The translations under genes were made by a program, and so were the position numbers. The notes below the pieces were generated by a model. It ran no database searches and was not told the origin of the DNA. It saw only the letters and a list, made by a program, of their open reading frames with translations. From positions 1 to 48,004 of the forward strand of contig REEI01000090.1 in assembly GCA_007695145.1 (NCBI GenBank): 48,004 nt of DNA, written 5' to 3'. Source of the DNA: Saprospirales bacterium. Its GTDB lineage: Bacteria > Bacteroidota > Bacteroidia > Chitinophagales > Saprospiraceae. Shown here piece after piece: positions 36,812-45,091 of the stretch; positions within the stretch are counted from its first letter, which is position 1, and each line of letters starts with the position of its first letter.

Positions 36812-36846
36812 AAAAAAGGGGTTACAGCTAAATTAGCTATAACCCC
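36812..36846 (-). terminator. Terminator of the tRNA transcript
   Basis: GGGGTTA (36818-36824) pairs with TAACCCC (36840-36846), with a second inner stem AGCTAA/TTAGCT. Six A at 36812-36817 give a U tract on the minus strand. It lies just beyond the tRNA 3' end. Confidence 0.8.
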
Positions 36847-36859
36847 CTGATTTTCAAGG

Positions 36860-36933
36860 TGGGCCCACAAGGACTTGAACCTTGGACCTCCTGATTATGA
36901 GTCAGATGCTCTAACCAGCTGAGCTATGGGCCC
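36860..36933 (-). tRNA. tRNA with CAT anticodon (Met or lysidine-modified Ile)
   Basis: 74 nt. The acceptor stem GGGCCCA pairs with TGGGCCC, followed by discriminator A; CCA is not fully encoded (ACC then T). The D arm (AGCTCAGCTGGTTAGAGC), anticodon loop CTCATAA with CAT at 36897-36899, and T arm with GGTTCAAGTCC are all present. It is not an initiator, judging by its paired first base pair. Elongator Met and AUA-reading Ile (with lysidine) share this anticodon; I cannot separate them by eye. Confidence 0.9.
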
Positions 36934-36944
36934 CAATCGGGATG

Positions 36945-36977
36945 CAAAAATAGCAAATTCCTCGAAATTATTGCCAA
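36945..36977 (-). promoter_or_regulatory. Promoter of the tRNA gene
   Basis: On the minus strand TATTTTTG (36945-36952) is a perfect -7 box with TTG at 36975-36977 (spacer 22). It lies 11 bp before the mature tRNA 5' end. Confidence 0.55.
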
Positions 36978-37147
36978 TTTTTTTTCTTCAGCTTTTTCAA
37001 AATGTTTGAAACGGACTGTTGAGATTGAGTTGGTGTAAAGTCGGATTTGTTGGTTGTAAGTTTAGTTTTTGTACTTTTGAGCTGCCTTAGCAGGGAAGTG
37101 TCATCTATTGTGGATTTAGGTACCCTTGTATCAATTACAAAAAGCGC

Positions 37148-37798
37148 ATGAACGGAAAAAACATACTTTTTGACTTCGGAAATGTATTGATAGATATTGA
37201 TATTCCGCTGACATTCAAAAAACTGAATGAGCTGGTCAAAGAGGAACAGAAAGAATTGGCTGAACAAGAGATAGGTAGGCTGATCCATAAGTATGAAAAG
37301 GGTGAGATCTCCTCAGAATTATTTATCAACGGCATTTTGAAGTTTTGTAGAAATGAAGTTCAGGCTCAGGATGTAATCAAAGCCTGGAAGGCGATGCTGA
37401 TAGGGATACCGCCGGTGAGGATTGAGTGGCTGAGATCGATGAAAAAATTTCACCGCATGGCCATTTTGAGTAATACCAATGAATTACACCTTCAAGGAGT
37501 AAAAAACCACCTGGAAGAATCTCATCCCGGCCTCGATTTTGAAGGAGAGTTTTTCGAAGGAGTGTTTTACTCTCACAAGATAGGCCTTAGAAAACCCGAT
37601 GCAGAGTGCTTTGAATTTGTCCTAAATGCGCTCGACTGGAAGCCTTCTGATACTGTTTTTATAGATGATCTCGAGGAAAATATAGAAGCAGCTGACCACC
37701 TGGGTATGACCGGAATACATCTCTTGCCCGAGATGCCTGTGGAGGAATTGATCCCCCCCGGCTCTTTAGTGACAGACCCTTCCAGGAAAAAGGGGTAA
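37148..37798 (+). CDS. HAD-family phosphatase (YihX-like)
   Basis: 216 residues, a haloacid-dehalogenase-fold hydrolase. Motif I is FDFGNVLIDID (nucleophile Asp near residue 8), motif II ILSNTNELH (Ser about 108), motif III lies in GLRKPDAECFEFVL (Lys about 143) and motif IV is DTVFIDDLEENIEAA (about 172). A helical cap lies between motifs I and II. This set fits the YihX/sugar-phosphatase branch; by family knowledge the substrate may be a small phosphorylated metabolite. The next gene starts 42 bp downstream on the same strand. Confidence 0.88.
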   Translation: MNGKNILFDFGNVLIDIDIPLTFKKLNELVKEEQKELAEQEIGRLIHKYEKGEISSELFINGILKFCRNEVQAQDVIKAWKAMLIGIPPVRIEWLRSMKKFHRMAILSNTNELHLQGVKNHLEESHPGLDFEGEFFEGVFYSHKIGLRKPDAECFEFVLNALDWKPSDTVFIDDLEENIEAADHLGMTGIHLLPEMPVEELIPPGSLVTDPSRKKG

Positions 37799-37840
37799 TT
37801 CTTTTTTCATCCTAACTTCATCTGCTCGAATCAGGAAGCC

Positions 37841-38458
37841 ATGACCATCTTCAGTATTCTAGACATTGCCGGCACGGCTGTTTTTGCGATATCGGGAGCA
37901 CTTGCCGCCATGCATAAACGCTTCGACCCCTTTGGTGTGGTGATTCTTGCCATTGTCACTGCAATAGGAGGGGGAACACTGAGGGATGTGCTCATAGGTC
38001 GATTACCCGTAGGATGGATGCAGGATATGACCTATATCTATGTAATTTTGGCAGCTACTTTTACTGCATTTGTTTTTCGCGATAAGTTATTGAGGCTCAG
38101 AAAGGCGTTTTTCCTTTTCGATACAATTGGACTGGGACTTTTTACCATCACCGGCGTAGAGCTAGGGATACAGGCAGGGCTCCACCCACTTATCTGTATT
38201 ATTTTGGGCACAATGTCTGCCAGTTTTGGAGGTGTTTTAAGGGATGTGCTTTCCAATCAGGTTCCGGTTATTTTTCAAAAAGAGATATATGCTCTTGCAT
38301 CCATAGCTGGAGGTACTTTGTTTCTAATATTACTAGAAACAGGATGGGAGCAGGACATCATCTATGTGTTGACCAGCCTTTTGGTAATTGTCATACGTCT
38401 CCTTGCCGTAAAGTATGATTGGTCGCTGCCCCAGATGAATTTATCAGATAGAGAATGA
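37841..38458 (+). CDS. TRIC/UPF0126-family membrane channel protein
   Basis: 205 residues with about seven membrane helices arranged as two repeats. Each repeat has the glycine-rich family signature: AIGGGTLRDVLIGRLPVGW (about 45-62) and SFGGVLRDVLSNQVPVIF (about 127-145). The family (YicG/YadS) is related to trimeric intracellular cation channels; bacterial members are thought to pass cations, though physiological roles are uncertain. The spacing from the HAD gene suggests one transcript. Confidence 0.88.
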   Translation: MTIFSILDIAGTAVFAISGALAAMHKRFDPFGVVILAIVTAIGGGTLRDVLIGRLPVGWMQDMTYIYVILAATFTAFVFRDKLLRLRKAFFLFDTIGLGLFTITGVELGIQAGLHPLICIILGTMSASFGGVLRDVLSNQVPVIFQKEIYALASIAGGTLFLILLETGWEQDIIYVLTSLLVIVIRLLAVKYDWSLPQMNLSDRE

Positions 38459-38527
38459 CCACTTTTAGCCTGGTATTTTGTCAATTCCAGGGTAGAAGTA
38501 AAAATTTTCTTTGGAGGCAAGATTGTT

Positions 38528-38713
38528 TTAATCCCTAAGTCCAGCCTTATCAAGAATATCTTCCAGCAGACACCACTTAGTCATGGAAGACTGAAGCAGG
38601 TTGGCCCCGACAAAAGCAGTAAACCACAAAAAGTGAATGTTTACAAATATGGCCAATAGGAGGCTGATCAGTACAAAACTTCCGGCGACTGCTCTTACAA
38701 TTCGATTTTTCAT
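38528..38713 (-). CDS. Small DUF2892/YgaP-like membrane protein
   Basis: 61 residues. The start MKNRIVRAVAG is followed by two membrane helices (about 9-25 and 28-42) and a short tail with a Cys (MTKWCLLEDILDKAGL). This is the YgaP-type DUF2892 pattern, often found as the last gene of Bacteroidota RND efflux operons. It starts 27 bp after the preceding gene, so it is in the operon. Function unknown; possibly an accessory to the pump. Confidence 0.78.
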   Translation of the reverse strand: MKNRIVRAVAGSFVLISLLLAIFVNIHFLWFTAFVGANLLQSSMTKWCLLEDILDKAGLRD

Positions 38714-38740
38714 ATTGGTGAGATTTTGAAAATATAGTTC

Positions 38741-39046
38741 TTAAATAAATTTTTCAATATTGAGCGATACAGCCCTAATGGGGTTGTTGCTCTCCAGTTT
38801 TTCATTGTAATTTCTAGCCATTTCGAGGAAAATATTCAACTTTTCCTCGCTGGTAAATGAGAAAAAAAGCAGGGAGTCATATCCGGCCTTTACAGATGGA
38901 AACCAACTTTGCCTTGGCTCACCCTCAGATAAATTTTTATAACCGTCGATTTCAGAAGTACTGAATGCCTCAACTCCTGCTTCTTTAAAAATTTTGAGAA
39001 TATCCTTTTGGTACTCCGCTACGGTGGTTACGATCAGTAGTTTCAT
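38741..39046 (-). CDS. Small PII-like protein of the efflux operon
   Basis: 101 residues without signal peptide or membrane helix. The pattern of an initial strand (MKLLIVTTVAEYQKDILKIFKEAGVEAFSTSEIDG), a central acidic part and a C-terminal strand (SNNPIRAVSLNIEKFI) resembles the PII-like ferredoxin fold seen in small proteins encoded beside RND pumps. I cannot confirm the fold by eye. It lies between the pump and the DUF2892 gene with gaps of 62 and 27 bp. It may monitor the substrate or energy state; inferred. Confidence 0.6.
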   Translation of the reverse strand: MKLLIVTTVAEYQKDILKIFKEAGVEAFSTSEIDGYKNLSEGEPRQSWFPSVKAGYDSLLFFSFTSEEKLNIFLEMARNYNEKLESNNPIRAVSLNIEKFI

Positions 39047-39108
39047 CAGTTTAAGATTTTAAGAGTGACATCAGGCTCAATAATTTGGATGTCAATGGTT
39101 TATGAGAA

Positions 39109-42100
39109 TTATTTTTCAATCATGTAATACACTAGTGGAGCGACTATCAAGGTGAGGAAGGTGGATGCGATCGTGCCTCCCATCAGTGAAATGGCGAGCC
39201 CCTGGAATATTGGGTCAAACAAAATGACTACGGCGCCAATTACTACTGTTCCTGCAGTCAGTATGATGGGGGTTGCCCTTACTGCTCCAGCTTCGAGAAC
39301 GGCTTGTTTTATTGGCAATCCATCATTCTGACGAAGTTTTATGAAATCAATCAATAGTACCGAATTTCTCACCATTATCCCCGCCAATGCTATCATTCCA
39401 ATAAATGAGGTAGCGGTAAAAAACGCATCCATGAGCCAGTGTCCCAATACAATTCCAATCAATGAAAGGGGAATGGCCACCATCATTACAATCGGAGCGC
39501 GAAACTTTTGGAACCAACCGACTATCAGCATATAAATGATCACGAGCACTCCCATAAAAGCAATTCCAAGATCCCTAAAAACCTCCAAAGTGATCTGCCA
39601 CTCTCCATCCCATTTTACGGTGTAGTCATTCTCAGAGGCCGGTTGATTGACATAGAGTTCTGAAACACTGTATCCTACGGGCATAGGAATTTCCTTCAGT
39701 CGATCGCTCATTCCCAGAATGGCATAAACCGGACTCTCAAGATCACCGGCCATATCAGCTGTCACATAGACCACTCTCTGCTGGTTTTTCCTGAATATGC
39801 TCTGTTCTCTGGTACCTTCTTTTATATTGACCATTTCACTTACCGGCACCATATGCCCCTGCTGAGATAACAGCTGAATGCGCGCAATATCAGCCGGATC
39901 TGATCGCTCAGCTTCGTCCAATTTTAGCCTAATTCCGATCTGCTGACTGACCTCCTCCTGGTAGAGGTAACTCACCGGATGAGTACCGAGGCTTAGGTTT
40001 ATATTCTGGACGATGGCAGCAGGAGATATTCCGTAGAGCATTGCCTTCTCACGGTCTATATCAAAGAGATACTCCATCTGTCCGGCCTCTACCATCCAGT
40101 CCACATCGACCACGTCCTCGGTGTTTTTCAGTATATCTTTTACCGCTGCTGCAAGGGCAATCTGACCCTCGTGATCGGGCCCATATATCTCTGCCACTAT
40201 GGTCGAAAGTACTGGAGGGCCTGGAGGAACTTCCACTATTTTGGCATTCGCACCATGGCGCTTTGCAATTTTTTGAATACCAGGCCTGAGTAATTTTGCA
40301 ATATCATGACTTTGTTCCCTGCGATCTTTTTTATCTAAAATATTGACCTGAATGTCAGCAGTGTAGCTATTACCGCGTAGATCGTAATGCCGCACCAGAC
40401 CGTTGAAATTGATGGGTGCGGCAAGTCCGATGTAACTCTGATAGTTTACCACAAATTCACTGGTAGATAAGTACTGTCCTATTTCACGGGCCACTACTGC
40501 TGTGCGTTCAAGGGTAGTTCCTTCGGGCATGTCAACGATTACCTGAAACTCATTTTTATTGTCAAAAGGTAGCATTTTGACTATTATGGATTCTGTGAAG
40601 AAAAGGCTGATTGAGCCCAGTAACATAACTACTGTAACCAAAAGGAATCCCCACCTTTTCCAGCCTGATTCCAAAAGTGGACGCTGAAGTGCTGCATAGA
40701 TTTTGTATATTCTTCCCTCCTCTATACTTTTTGGTTTTGATTGCTCTTCCTCCTTACCAGGTTTTACTACTTTGTACCTCAATAGAAGAAATCCCAGGTA
40801 TGGTACAATGGTCAGGGCAATAAAAAGTGACAATATCATGGTGAGAGAGGCTCCGATTGGCATGGGACTCATATAGGGTCCCATCAAACCGCTTACAAAT
40901 GCCATGGGTAGAACAGATGCAATTACTGTGAAGGTTGCGAGTATGGTCGGATTCCCCACTTCATTGATTGCGTACAAGGCTGCCTGTTTAAAGGGCAACC
41001 GTTTCATTTTAAAGTGCCGATGCATGTTTTCAGTAATGATGATGGAATCATCAACCACTATACCCGTTACAAAAACAAGTGCAAAAAGAGTAATCCTGTT
41101 CAGGGTGTAATCCAGCAGGTAGTAACTCAAGAGGGTAAGTGCAAAAGTAACAGGTACAGAAAGGAATACTACCAGACCTCCCCTCCATCCCATTGCCAGC
41201 ATAACCACCAGCGTTACCGCTATAACTGCACCAATTAAGTGGAGGAGCAATTCATTTACCTTTTGGGAGGCAGTCTCACCGTAATTTCGGGTAATTGCTA
41301 CCTGTACATCATCCGGAATCAGTGTGCGCCTTAGGTAGTCTATCCGCTCTGTCACTATATCGGCAATATTCATTGCATCCGCGCCTTTGCGCTTTGCCAG
41401 CGCAACAGTTACGGCCGGATATTCCGAGGGAAATTTTTCAGCCTCCAATGCTCCTGCGCCATATCCAAAAAACAAATAATCATTGGGCAATTCCGGACCG
41501 TCTACCACTTCCGCTACCTGACGCAAGTAAATCGGCTGAACTCCATTGAATCCAACAATGAGATTCCGGACATCTTCAGCTGATTGTAGAAAGCTGCCTG
41601 TCTTGACATAAAATTCTCTATCTGCTCTATTGATGGTACCTGATAGCTGCTGCTCATTATTGATTTGGATCCTTTGTGCCATGGTCGAAAAATCAATGCC
41701 GGCTGTGGCCATTTTTTCCCTGTCCGCGAGAATTTTAATCTCCCTGCTTCTTCCCCCTATCACATCTGTGGTTGAGACATCATTAATTTTCCTGATTTCA
41801 TGCTTTAGTTCATGGCCCAATTTGCGAAGCGCATAATCATCATAAGTTTCACTCCACAGCGTTAGGGTCATGATAGGAACATCGTCTATGGATCTGCTCT
41901 TTACCAACGGAAAGCTCGCTCCCGAAGGGAATTGATCCATGTGCTTCATTAGTTCATTGTACAGTTTCACATAGGACCTTTCAATGTCTTCCCCCACAAA
42001 AAATCTGGCAGTCACCATCCCCTGCTCTTTCATGGATTTAGAATATACGTATTCTATTCCGGGTATGTTTGACACAATTTTCTCTATGGGTTTGATCAAT

Positions 42101-42300
42101 CTTGACTCCACTTCTACTGGAGAGGCCCCCGGATAGGCGATAAATATATCAGCCAGTGGCACGTCAATTTGAGGTTCCTCTTCACGTGGTATTAAAAAGG
42201 AGGCGTAGACACCTACAACCATAAAGAGGATCATTAAAAGAATTGTAATCTTAGAATCTATAAAGGCTGCGGCCAGTCTTCCGGCTATTCCATCTTTCAT
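39109..42300 (-). CDS. RND-family efflux pump, inner-membrane subunit
   Basis: 1063 residues, full length. An N-terminal helix (ILLMILFMVVGVYASFLIP) precedes the first periplasmic porter domain (EEEPQIDVPLADIFIAYPGASPVEVE). A block of helices includes VTGIVVDDSIIITENM, with the paired Asp of the proton relay in TM4. A second porter domain and a second block (SFIGMIALAGIMVRNSVLLIDFI) follow. It resembles the HAE/AcrB branch rather than heavy-metal CusA types, because the TM4 Asp pair is intact. It exports small molecules using proton flow, with the adaptor and TolC proteins encoded upstream. Substrate unknown. Confidence 0.93.
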   Translation of the reverse strand: MKDGIAGRLAAAFIDSKITILLMILFMVVGVYASFLIPREEEPQIDVPLADIFIAYPGASPVEVESRLIKPIEKIVSNIPGIEYVYSKSMKEQGMVTARFFVGEDIERSYVKLYNELMKHMDQFPSGASFPLVKSRSIDDVPIMTLTLWSETYDDYALRKLGHELKHEIRKINDVSTTDVIGGRSREIKILADREKMATAGIDFSTMAQRIQINNEQQLSGTINRADREFYVKTGSFLQSAEDVRNLIVGFNGVQPIYLRQVAEVVDGPELPNDYLFFGYGAGALEAEKFPSEYPAVTVALAKRKGADAMNIADIVTERIDYLRRTLIPDDVQVAITRNYGETASQKVNELLLHLIGAVIAVTLVVMLAMGWRGGLVVFLSVPVTFALTLLSYYLLDYTLNRITLFALVFVTGIVVDDSIIITENMHRHFKMKRLPFKQAALYAINEVGNPTILATFTVIASVLPMAFVSGLMGPYMSPMPIGASLTMILSLFIALTIVPYLGFLLLRYKVVKPGKEEEQSKPKSIEEGRIYKIYAALQRPLLESGWKRWGFLLVTVVMLLGSISLFFTESIIVKMLPFDNKNEFQVIVDMPEGTTLERTAVVAREIGQYLSTSEFVVNYQSYIGLAAPINFNGLVRHYDLRGNSYTADIQVNILDKKDRREQSHDIAKLLRPGIQKIAKRHGANAKIVEVPPGPPVLSTIVAEIYGPDHEGQIALAAAVKDILKNTEDVVDVDWMVEAGQMEYLFDIDREKAMLYGISPAAIVQNINLSLGTHPVSYLYQEEVSQQIGIRLKLDEAERSDPADIARIQLLSQQGHMVPVSEMVNIKEGTREQSIFRKNQQRVVYVTADMAGDLESPVYAILGMSDRLKEIPMPVGYSVSELYVNQPASENDYTVKWDGEWQITLEVFRDLGIAFMGVLVIIYMLIVGWFQKFRAPIVMMVAIPLSLIGIVLGHWLMDAFFTATSFIGMIALAGIMVRNSVLLIDFIKLRQNDGLPIKQAVLEAGAVRATPIILTAGTVVIGAVVILFDPIFQGLAISLMGGTIASTFLTLIVAPLVYYMIEK

Positions 42301-42369
42301 CGAAGTATTTTGTTTTTCCTTTCTATTAAAAAGCTCTTGTTTCTGCTGATAAGATCAGCCCTGTTTCCT

Positions 42370-43497
42370 TTAGTGGGCCCTGGTCACTTTTGCTCCATTG
42401 TATATCTTCCCTTCATAAGCGGCAATGATCTCCTCATCTGCATTTAATCCGGCAAGGACCTCTACAAAATCATTTTGGGTTCGGCCAAGTCTGAGCCATC
42501 TGAGAATAGCATGTCCGTCTTCACTCACCGTATATACCCCACGCAGGTCTCCCTGTTGGATCAGTGCAGATGTTGGTACCATAATAGTTTCTGCCGCCGA
42601 TTCTTGAGGGAATAAAACCCGGGCGTACATTCCAGCCATGATGTTGGTGGAAGGAGCATTGAGTGATATCTTCACTTGAAACTGACCGCTCTGACCTTCG
42701 CTGGTTGGACTGATGGACTTAATGGTGCCTTTCAAAGGATCGGGTGAACTTGAAAGGACAATCCTTACTTCCTTTTCCTTTGATATTTTTGTTATATCCG
42801 ATTCCGGCACCATCGCCCACACTTCAAAAGACTCCTGATTCTCAAGGGTTAAAAGTGGTTGCCCTGGAGCTGCTATTTCTCCGGGTTCCACCAATTTTTC
42901 CGTAATAATGCCACTAAAAGGTGCGCGCATATCCACATATAAGAATTGAGCGTTTATCTCTTCTCTTGCACTTTCAGCTGTTCGAAGCCTGGCTTTGGCC
43001 ATGTCCAGTTGAGCTGATATGTCATCGAATTCTTTTCTGGTTGCACTTTGACTTTCGTATAGTATTTCTATGCGGTTGTAGTCTCTTTTTACAGCCTCTA
43101 AAGCAGTTTGGGCTTCCTGGATAACAGATTCAGCTCCGGACCTCTGAGCCTCCAGATCTTTACTACTGATACTCACCAGCCTTTGACCTTTTCTTACCCG
43201 ATCCCCAACCTCAACATATACTCCTGTGATCGAACCCATAGCCCGGGTACTAAGTCGAGTGGTCTGAGCGGCTCTCGTTCGTCCACTGGCCGGGAAATGA
43301 CCCTGCTCTGAAAAGACTGGTTTCTTAGTAGTAACTTCTATAGGACTGGAAGTGCTGCTATGCTGTTGAGGAGCTTCATCCCCCTTACAGGATCCCAAAA
43401 GTAGAGAAGTTGCTATAATGAGTGCAATTGATTTCCAATTGATCAGAGTACCTTTTGCCTTCCTTAAATTCATTTTTTTGATCATTTTATAAATCAT
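42370..43497 (-). CDS. RND periplasmic adaptor (membrane-fusion lipoprotein)
   Basis: 375 residues. The signal region (SIALIIATSLLLGSCKGDE) ends in a lipobox Cys. A barrel-sandwich half-motif (GSITGVYVEVGDRVRKGQRLVSI) precedes a long coiled-coil hairpin (about 115-180, SVIQEAQTALEAVKRDYNRIE and KARLRTAESAREEIN). The second half-motif is APFSGIITEKLVEPGEIAAPGQPLLTLEN, followed by beta-barrel and membrane-proximal domains. It bridges the pump and the TolC protein. The gene lies 15 bp after the TolC gene. Two further in-frame ATGs follow the first, so the start is uncertain by a few codons. Confidence 0.92.
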   Translation of the reverse strand: MIYKMIKKMNLRKAKGTLINWKSIALIIATSLLLGSCKGDEAPQQHSSTSSPIEVTTKKPVFSEQGHFPASGRTRAAQTTRLSTRAMGSITGVYVEVGDRVRKGQRLVSISSKDLEAQRSGAESVIQEAQTALEAVKRDYNRIEILYESQSATRKEFDDISAQLDMAKARLRTAESAREEINAQFLYVDMRAPFSGIITEKLVEPGEIAAPGQPLLTLENQESFEVWAMVPESDITKISKEKEVRIVLSSSPDPLKGTIKSISPTSEGQSGQFQVKISLNAPSTNIMAGMYARVLFPQESAAETIMVPTSALIQQGDLRGVYTVSEDGHAILRWLRLGRTQNDFVEVLAGLNADEEIIAAYEGKIYNGAKVTRAH

Positions 43498-43512
43498 GAT
43501 GGTTGTTATTTT

Positions 43513-44829
43513 TTATTCACTGCCTCTCGATAAAAATCTCAATTTTGCCAATGAAGTATTCTTTTGATAAATGGCGCGATGGTATTCAAGCTGCCTATCG
43601 GTATACCTGCTTTCAGCAAGGAGCAGGTCGGTGATCTTTTCCAGTCCCTGCTCAAATCGATCAGTTCTCAATCGAAGTACCTCTTTAGCCGTTATCAGAC
43701 CATTTACAGCCAGCTGCTCCTGCTCAATCGCCAGTTCATAAATTCTTTTTGCGCGGTTTAAATCTGAATGGGTCCGGCTTTGATATTCTTCAAGTGCTAT
43801 CAGAGATTTCCTATGGGACGCTTCGGCCTCTTGAATGCGCCCCCTGCGCATTCCTCCCTCAAATACCTTCCACGTCAACTGCAAACCAAGGATGTATCCA
43901 TTGGACCTTCCGTGAAAAGCCTTGCTGTCATTGAGTTCAAAACTCCCAAAGGCATTTAGCTGTGGGAAAATGGAGGCCGACACAGCATTCCGTTGTACTT
44001 TATTGATTTCTGCAGCAACTTTCATCATCTGGATGTCTTCTCGGTTTTCTGACGGAATGTCGGGAAACTCAATCGCATTATTCCCCGGTTTTAGTCCTTC
44101 CACAGGAGCCCATACGGTGTTTATTTCTTTGCCCATATAGTAAGACATCATATCGGAAAGATTCTCAATTTCTTTTAGAGTTCTTTGGAGTTGGTTCTCG
44201 ACTTCGTTTTTTCTGAATGATATTTCCAGCAAATCGGCTCGATGTATCAAGCCCTCACGCAAATAATTGATGGCTTGAAGCTCTGTGGCATCTATCCACT
44301 CAATGGTTTTTTGAATGGCATTTATCTGTTCATAGCTAAGTTGGAGCCGCATGTACAATTCCTCCATTTGGAATGTTATCAGTGCTCTGCTTTCAGCTAA
44401 TTCAAGGTCGTGCATTTCGATGCCCATTTTCGCGGAGGCCCTCCGCAGCTGTCCGTCTCGGTTGTAGATGGGTTGTGTCAGCTCAATTTTCGTATTGAAA
44501 TTATCTACTCTGTCGGGATTATTTAATAAATTCGGATCAAAATCTGCGGCAGTGAGTTTGCCCTGATTCAACTTTGAACCAAAGGCCATAAGTGGATTAT
44601 TGGTAATCATGCCAGTGTGCGAAAGCGAAATTTGAGGTAAAAACAAGGCGTCTGTTTGCCGATACAATCCCTCTGCTTGCTTGATTCTTTGCTCTCCAAT
44701 CAGAATCTGGAAATTATTCTCAAGGGCTTCTTCAATCAATTGTTCAAGGGACAACTTTTCGGGTTCCTGAGCAAAGGTTGAGAAAGCAATGAAAAAAAAG
44801 ATACTGATAAAGATATAAATTCCTCTCAT
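43513..44829 (-). CDS. TolC-family outer-membrane efflux protein
   Basis: About 438 residues from the ATG at 44829, where the signal peptide MRGIYIFISIFFFIAFSTFAQ begins; a frame open to 44916 would bury it. The mature protein shows two TolC-type repeats: LSLEQLIEEALENNFQILIGEQRIKQAEG, long helices (LELAESRALITFQMEELYMRLQLSYEQINA, LQRTLKEIENLSDMM), a beta-strand pair near LNAFGSFELND and YILGLQLTWKVFEGG, and a second helix pair. First gene of the efflux operon. A -7 box lies 39 bp upstream. Confidence 0.92.
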   Translation of the reverse strand: MRGIYIFISIFFFIAFSTFAQEPEKLSLEQLIEEALENNFQILIGEQRIKQAEGLYRQTDALFLPQISLSHTGMITNNPLMAFGSKLNQGKLTAADFDPNLLNNPDRVDNFNTKIELTQPIYNRDGQLRRASAKMGIEMHDLELAESRALITFQMEELYMRLQLSYEQINAIQKTIEWIDATELQAINYLREGLIHRADLLEISFRKNEVENQLQRTLKEIENLSDMMSYYMGKEINTVWAPVEGLKPGNNAIEFPDIPSENREDIQMMKVAAEINKVQRNAVSASIFPQLNAFGSFELNDSKAFHGRSNGYILGLQLTWKVFEGGMRRGRIQEAEASHRKSLIALEEYQSRTHSDLNRAKRIYELAIEQEQLAVNGLITAKEVLRLRTDRFEQGLEKITDLLLAESRYTDRQLEYHRAIYQKNTSLAKLRFLSRGSE

Positions 44830-44868
44830 AATTCTAAGTGATTCATGTTTTCCAATCAATTGATATTG

Positions 44869-44876
44869 CAAAGGTA
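44869..44876 (-). promoter_or_regulatory. -7 box (TACCTTTG) of the efflux operon
   Basis: Perfect TAnnTTTG on the minus strand, 39 bp before the TolC start codon. No clear -33 partner. It also argues against a start at 44916, which is upstream of the box. Confidence 0.45.
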
Positions 44877-45079
44877 CCCTGGGCATATTTTCACTTTGGT
44901 GACTTATGTTACACAATGGATAGAATTGTTGATGGGCATCTTTTGTCTAAAAGGTCAATGGGGTATAAATTCAAATTGAAGTAAAAAGGGGAAGCTTGAT
45001 CCCTGATAAAAAATGCCAGGTATGATTCAAACCTTTACTACTTTAATATGCGTTAGTTAGAAAGCAAAACAATTATGCA

Positions 45080-45087
45080 TAACTTTG
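45080..45087 (+). promoter_or_regulatory. -7 box (TAACTTTG) immediately upstream of uvrB
   Basis: Perfect TAnnTTTG ending only 4 bp before the uvrB ATG at 45092, so the transcript would begin at or within a few bases of the start codon. A TTAG at 45057-45060 could serve as a weak -33 element (spacer 19). Confidence 0.5.
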
Positions 45088-45091
45088 AGGA

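Noticed and set aside
39109-42300. Heavy-metal (CusA-type) assignment of the RND pump
   Set aside because: The TM4 Asp pair and porter domain sequence fit the drug/hydrophobe branch better; no methionine-rich metal path was seen.
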